Shown: positions 60,926 to 64,000 of the stretch, piece after piece
Layout: each line of letters opens with the position of its first letter
How positions within the stretch are numbered: position 1 is the first letter of the stretch
NCBI RefSeq assembly: GCF_016658865.1
Contig: NZ_CP067992.1
Location: forward strand, 1,941,001-2,005,000
DNA: 64,000 bases
DNA from: Streptococcus mitis
GTDB lineage: Bacteria; Bacillota; Bacilli; Lactobacillales; Streptococcaceae
Reading direction: 5' to 3'
Notes under the pieces: generated by a model
Told to the model about the DNA's origin: nothing
Seen by the model: only the letters and a program-made list of their open reading frames with translations
Database searches by the model: none
Position numbers and translations under genes: made by a program

Positions 60926-61852
60926 ATGTCTATTTATAACAACATTACTGAACTAATCGGACAAACACCGATTGTTAAACTCAACAACATTGTGCCAGAA
61001 GGTGCTGCGGACGTCTATGTAAAACTTGAAGCATTTAACCCTGGTTCATCTGTAAAAGACCGTATTGCTCTTAGCATGATTGAAAAAGCGGAACAAGATG
61101 GTATTCTGAAACCGGGTGCTACCATTGTTGAAGCAACAAGTGGAAACACTGGTATTGGACTTTCATGGGTAGGTGCTGCTAAAGGGTATAAAGTTGTTAT
61201 CGTTATGCCTGAAACTATGAGTGTGGAACGACGTAAGATTATCCAAGCCTATGGTGCCGAACTCGTCCTCACTCCTGGTAGCGAAGGAATGAAAGGTGCT
61301 ATCGCCAAGGCTCAAGAAATCGCTGCTGAACGTGATGGTTTCCTTCCTCTTCAATTTGACAATCCAGCAAATCCAGAAGTACACGAAAGAACAACAGGAG
61401 CTGAAATACTAGCTGCTTTCGGTAAAGATGGATTAGACGCCTTTGTTGCTGGAGTTGGTACCGGTGGAACAATTTCTGGTGTTTCTCATGCACTCAAAAC
61501 AGCAAATTCAAACATTCAAGTTTATGCAGTGGAAGCTGATGAATCTGCTATTCTATCTGGTGAAAAACCTGGTCCTCACAAAATTCAAGGTATCTCAGCT
61601 GGATTTATTCCTGATACACTGGATACAAAGGCTTATGATGGTATCGTTCGTGTAACATCAGACAATGCTTTAGCACTTGGCCGTGAGATTGGCGGAAAAG
61701 AAGGCTTCCTTGTTGGTATTTCTTCAGCTGCAGCTATCTACGGAGCAATTGAAGTTGCTAAGAAATTAGGTACAGGTAAAAAAGTTCTTGCTCTAGCACC
61801 AGATAACGGTGAACGTTATCTCTCTACAGCACTCTATGAATTTGAAGTGTAG
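60926..61852 (+). CDS. cysK: O-acetylserine sulfhydrylase (cysteine synthase A)
   Basis: The 308-residue PLP enzyme has PLP lysine Lys44 in NPGSSVKDR, the substrate loop [11 protein letters not shown] and the phosphate loop [10 protein letters not shown]. It makes cysteine from O-acetylserine and sulfide. AAAGAGG lies upstream. It is a single gene with its own promoter and terminator. Confidence 0.94.
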   Translation: MSIYNNITELIGQTPIVKLNNIVPEGAADVYVKLEAFNPGSSVKDRIALSMIEKAEQDGILKPGATIVEATSGNTGIGLSWVGAAKGYKVVIVMPETMSVERRKIIQAYGAELVLTPGSEGMKGAIAKAQEIAAERDGFLPLQFDNPANPEVHERTTGAEILAAFGKDGLDAFVAGVGTGGTISGVSHALKTANSNIQVYAVEADESAILSGEKPGPHKIQGISAGFIPDTLDTKAYDGIVRVTSDNALALGREIGGKEGFLVGISSAAAIYGAIEVAKKLGTGKKVLALAPDNGERYLSTALYEFEV

Positions 61853-61868
61853 TCTCCTAAGTACACTT

Positions 61869-61891
61869 AGCCCTTATTATAGGGCTTTTTA
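61869..61891 (+). terminator. Terminator of cysK
   Basis: AGCCCT (61869-61874) and AGGGCT (61881-61886) form a stem, followed by TTTTA. Confidence 0.8.
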
Positions 61892-61940
61892 TTTATACCT
61901 TAAAAATAGGAACATCTCCCTATAAAGATTGACTGCATAG

Positions 61941-61964
61941 AAAAAAGGAAGCAATTTAGCTTCC
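61941..61964 (-). terminator. Terminator of rpsB-tsf
   Basis: GGAAGC (61947-61952) and GCTTCC (61959-61964), with TTTTTT on minus. Confidence 0.8.
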
Positions 61965-61977
61965 TTCCTTTTTATTA

Positions 61978-63018
61978 TTAGTTATTCAAGGCTGCTGCCA
62001 TTGTAGCTGCAACTTCAGCTTCGAAGTCGTTTGCAGCTTTTTCAATACCTTCACCAACTTCAAAGCGAGCGAACTCAACTACTGAAGCGTTAACTGATTC
62101 AAGATATGCTTCAACTGTCTTGCTGTCATCCATGATGTATACTTGTGCAAGAAGTGTGTAAGCTTGGTCAACTTTAGTGTTGTCAAGCATGAAGCGGTCC
62201 ATTTTACCTGGGATGATTTTGTCCCAGATTTTTTCTGGTTTGCCTTCTGCAGCCAATTCAGCTTTGATGTCAGCTTCAGCTTGGGCAATCACTTCATCAG
62301 TCAATTGAGCTTTTGATCCATACTTCAAGTGTGGAAGAGCTGGTTTGTTAACCATTGCACGACTTTCGTTGTCTTGGTCGATAACGTGGTTCAATTGTGC
62401 CAACTCATCTTTAACGAATTGCTCATCCAATTCTTTGTAAGAAAGAACTGTTGGTTTCATCGCTGCGATGTGCATTGACAATTGTTTAGCAAGTGCTTCG
62501 TCTCCACCTTCAACAACTGAAATAACACCGATACGTCCACCGTTATGTTGGTATGCTCCAAAGTGTTGTGCGTCTGTTTTTTCAATCAATGCAAAGCGAC
62601 GGAATGAGATTTTTTCTCCGATAGTTGCTGTTGCAGATACGTATGCAGCTTCAAGAGTTTCACCTGAAGGCATTGTCAAAGCAAGTGCTTCTTCATTATT
62701 AGCAGGTTTTCCTTCAGCAATAACTTTAGCTGTAGTATTTACCAATTCAACGAATTGAGCATTTTTCGCAACGAAGTCAGTTTCAGCGTTTACTTCAATA
62801 ACTGCTGCAACATTACCGTTAACGTAAACACCAGTCAAACCTTCTGCAGCAACACGGTCAGCTTTCTTAGCTGCCTTAGCCATACCTTTTTCACGAAGCA
62901 ATTCAATCGCTTTTTCGATGTCACCGTCTGTTTCTACAAGCGCTTTTTTAGCGTCCATAACTCCGGCACCAGATTTTTCACGCAACTCTTTTACAAGTTT
63001 AGCTGTAATTTCTGCCAT
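61978..63018 (-). CDS. tsf: Elongation factor Ts
   Basis: The 346-residue protein has the UBA-like N-terminus ([21 protein letters not shown]) and the nucleotide-exchange motif TDFVAKN (80-86). It reloads EF-Tu with GTP. It lies 78 nt after rpsB, with a strong intergenic hairpin system that overlaps its ribosome site. Confidence 0.97.
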   Translation of the reverse strand: MAEITAKLVKELREKSGAGVMDAKKALVETDGDIEKAIELLREKGMAKAAKKADRVAAEGLTGVYVNGNVAAVIEVNAETDFVAKNAQFVELVNTTAKVIAEGKPANNEEALALTMPSGETLEAAYVSATATIGEKISFRRFALIEKTDAQHFGAYQHNGGRIGVISVVEGGDEALAKQLSMHIAAMKPTVLSYKELDEQFVKDELAQLNHVIDQDNESRAMVNKPALPHLKYGSKAQLTDEVIAQAEADIKAELAAEGKPEKIWDKIIPGKMDRFMLDNTKVDQAYTLLAQVYIMDDSKTVEAYLESVNASVVEFARFEVGEGIEKAANDFEAEVAATMAAALNN

Positions 63019-63024
63019 TTTGAT

Positions 63025-63075
63025 TCTCCTATATTTTTTAAAAATAGGAGAGCCGGGCTAAGCCCCGCCCTCCTA
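63025..63075 (-). promoter_or_regulatory. rpsB-tsf intergenic attenuator with mutually exclusive hairpins
   Basis: Minus RNA: positions 63075-63045 form a 14-pair-position stem with one mismatch and one G-U pair, followed by a U-tract (63044-63040), an intrinsic terminator. Positions 63051-63044 can instead pair perfectly over 8 bp with 63032-63025, which include the tsf AGGAG. The two folds share 63045-63051. Confidence 0.65.
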
Positions 63076-63096
63076 GGTAATTACTAATTATATGAA

Positions 63097-63876
63097 TTAA
63101 GCGTTGTCGCCTTCTACAACTTCAACGATTTCTTCAATTGAATCTGCTTGAGCTTCAGAAGCTACAAATTCTGCTTCAACTGCTACTGCATCTTCACCTT
63201 GACGTCCTTCGATGATAGCGTCAGCCAATTTAGCTGTGATCAATTTAACAGCGCGGATAGCATCATCGTTAGCTGGGATGATTACATCGATATCATCTGG
63301 ATCAGTGTTTGTGTCAACCATCGCCACAACTGGGATTCCCAATTTTTTAGCTTCTTTAACAGCGATTTGCTCTTTATGTGGGTCAACTACGTACATCACA
63401 TCTGGGATACGAGGCATATCTTCGATACCACCCAAGAATTTTTCAAGACGTGCACGTTGTTTGTTAAGAAGTGCAACTTCTTTCTTAGGAAGAACTTCAA
63501 AAGTTCCATCTTCTTCCATACGTTTGATTTCTTTCAAACGAGCGATACGTTTTTGGATTGTTCCCCAGTTTGTAAGAGTTCCACCCAACCAACGGTGGTT
63601 GATGAAGTATTGACCTGAACGTACTGCTTCTTCAGCAACTGCATCAGCTGCTTGTTTCTTCGTACCAACGAACAATACAACTGCATCGTTAGCTGCTGCA
63701 TCACGCATGAAATCGTATGCTTGGTCTGCGTATTTTACAGTTTGTTGCAAGTCAATAACGTGGATTCCGTTACGCTCAGTGAAGATGTACTTAGCCATCT
63801 TAGGGTTCCAGCGACGAGTTTGGTGACCAAAGTGTACACCAGCCTCAAGAAGTTGTTTCATTGAAATTACTGCCAT
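63097..63876 (-). CDS. rpsB: 30S ribosomal protein S2
   Basis: The 259-residue protein is read from [26 protein letters not shown], with AAAGGAG upstream; the 28-codon extension is leader. S2 motifs are [19 protein letters not shown] and [12 protein letters not shown]. The acidic C-terminal tail ([12 protein letters not shown]) is typical of streptococci. It is first in the rpsB-tsf operon. Confidence 0.97.
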   Translation of the reverse strand: MAVISMKQLLEAGVHFGHQTRRWNPKMAKYIFTERNGIHVIDLQQTVKYADQAYDFMRDAAANDAVVLFVGTKKQAADAVAEEAVRSGQYFINHRWLGGTLTNWGTIQKRIARLKEIKRMEEDGTFEVLPKKEVALLNKQRARLEKFLGGIEDMPRIPDVMYVVDPHKEQIAVKEAKKLGIPVVAMVDTNTDPDDIDVIIPANDDAIRAVKLITAKLADAIIEGRQGEDAVAVEAEFVASEAQADSIEEIVEVVEGDNA

Positions 63877-64000
63877 GAGTATTTCTCCTTTTTGTTTTTT
63901 TCCTCTTCTTGACTTCAACTCGCAAAACGACCCAAAGGCAACTGTTTCACAATTCATCAAGAATGAGTATTATCGTTCACACGACAAGTTTCATTTTACC

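Noticed and set aside
63148..63618. Long plus-strand frame opposite rpsB
   Set aside because: Codon-bias shadow of rpsB; Phe/Ser/Asp-rich nonsense protein.

Overview
The window is from a low-GC Gram-positive coccus of the Streptococcus mitis/pneumoniae group. The pointers are a choline-binding murein hydrolase (CbpD) behind a competence box, the adcRCBA zinc operon, a dltXABCD operon, a glpKOF operon with the streptococcal H2O2-forming oxidase, comFA/comFC, and CcpA and CtsR operator motifs. Almost every gene is on the minus strand, so minus is probably the leading strand and the origin lies to the right of the window. A near-consensus parS-like site and a cluster of three perfect DnaA boxes fit an origin-proximal position. 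There are no rRNA or tRNA genes, CRISPR arrays, prophage or intact insertion sequences.

Layout. 1-3 kb: a partial DUF4299-like gene, the tRNA hydroxylase trhO, and an orphan bacteriocin-immunity pair. 3-16 kb: host N-glycan use. An ATPase-less CUT1 sugar ABC transporter (ngtS and two permeases) lies directly next to GH20, ROK kinase, GH38, GH125 and divergent GH92 genes, so glycan trimming, import and intracellular breakdown sit in one block. 16-21 kb: the DnaA-box region, an SPFH/band 7 protein and adcRCBA with an AdcR operator. 21-28.5 kb: the canonical dltXABCD operon. Just upstream of it is a second, incomplete dlt-like module (MBOAT dltB2, SGNH dltD2, and an overlapping TTG-start DltX-like microprotein) with no dltA or dltC. 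28.8-34.6 kb: glpKOF and a Mga-like regulator.

34.7-37 kb (plus strand): hslO, dusB and a cysteine hydrolase. 37-41 kb: a Ser/Gln-rich lipoprotein, a small membrane protein and an NAD-salvage operon (nadR, pnuC, NrtR-like). 41-47 kb: ctsR-clpC and a TPP-riboswitch-controlled thiamine-precursor ABC transporter. 47-53 kb: polA, a frameshifted LPXTG surface protein and cbpD. 53-64 kb: veg, dnaB, rplI, gdpP, hpf, comFC/comFA, yigZ, a PH-domain protein, cysK, tsf and rpsB.

From memory of pneumococcal gene order, the window joins blocks that lie on opposite sides of oriC in S. pneumoniae: the ngt transporter and trhO beside the N-glycan enzymes, and polA between the thiamine locus and cbpD. Symmetric inversions around the origin would explain this. 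The most interesting items are the second dlt-like module with its hidden microprotein, the DnaA-box cluster, the parS-like palindrome, a terminator-like hairpin holding the Shine-Dalgarno of the ROK gene, mutually exclusive hairpins between rpsB and tsf, and the apparently leaderless comFA/yigZ pair.
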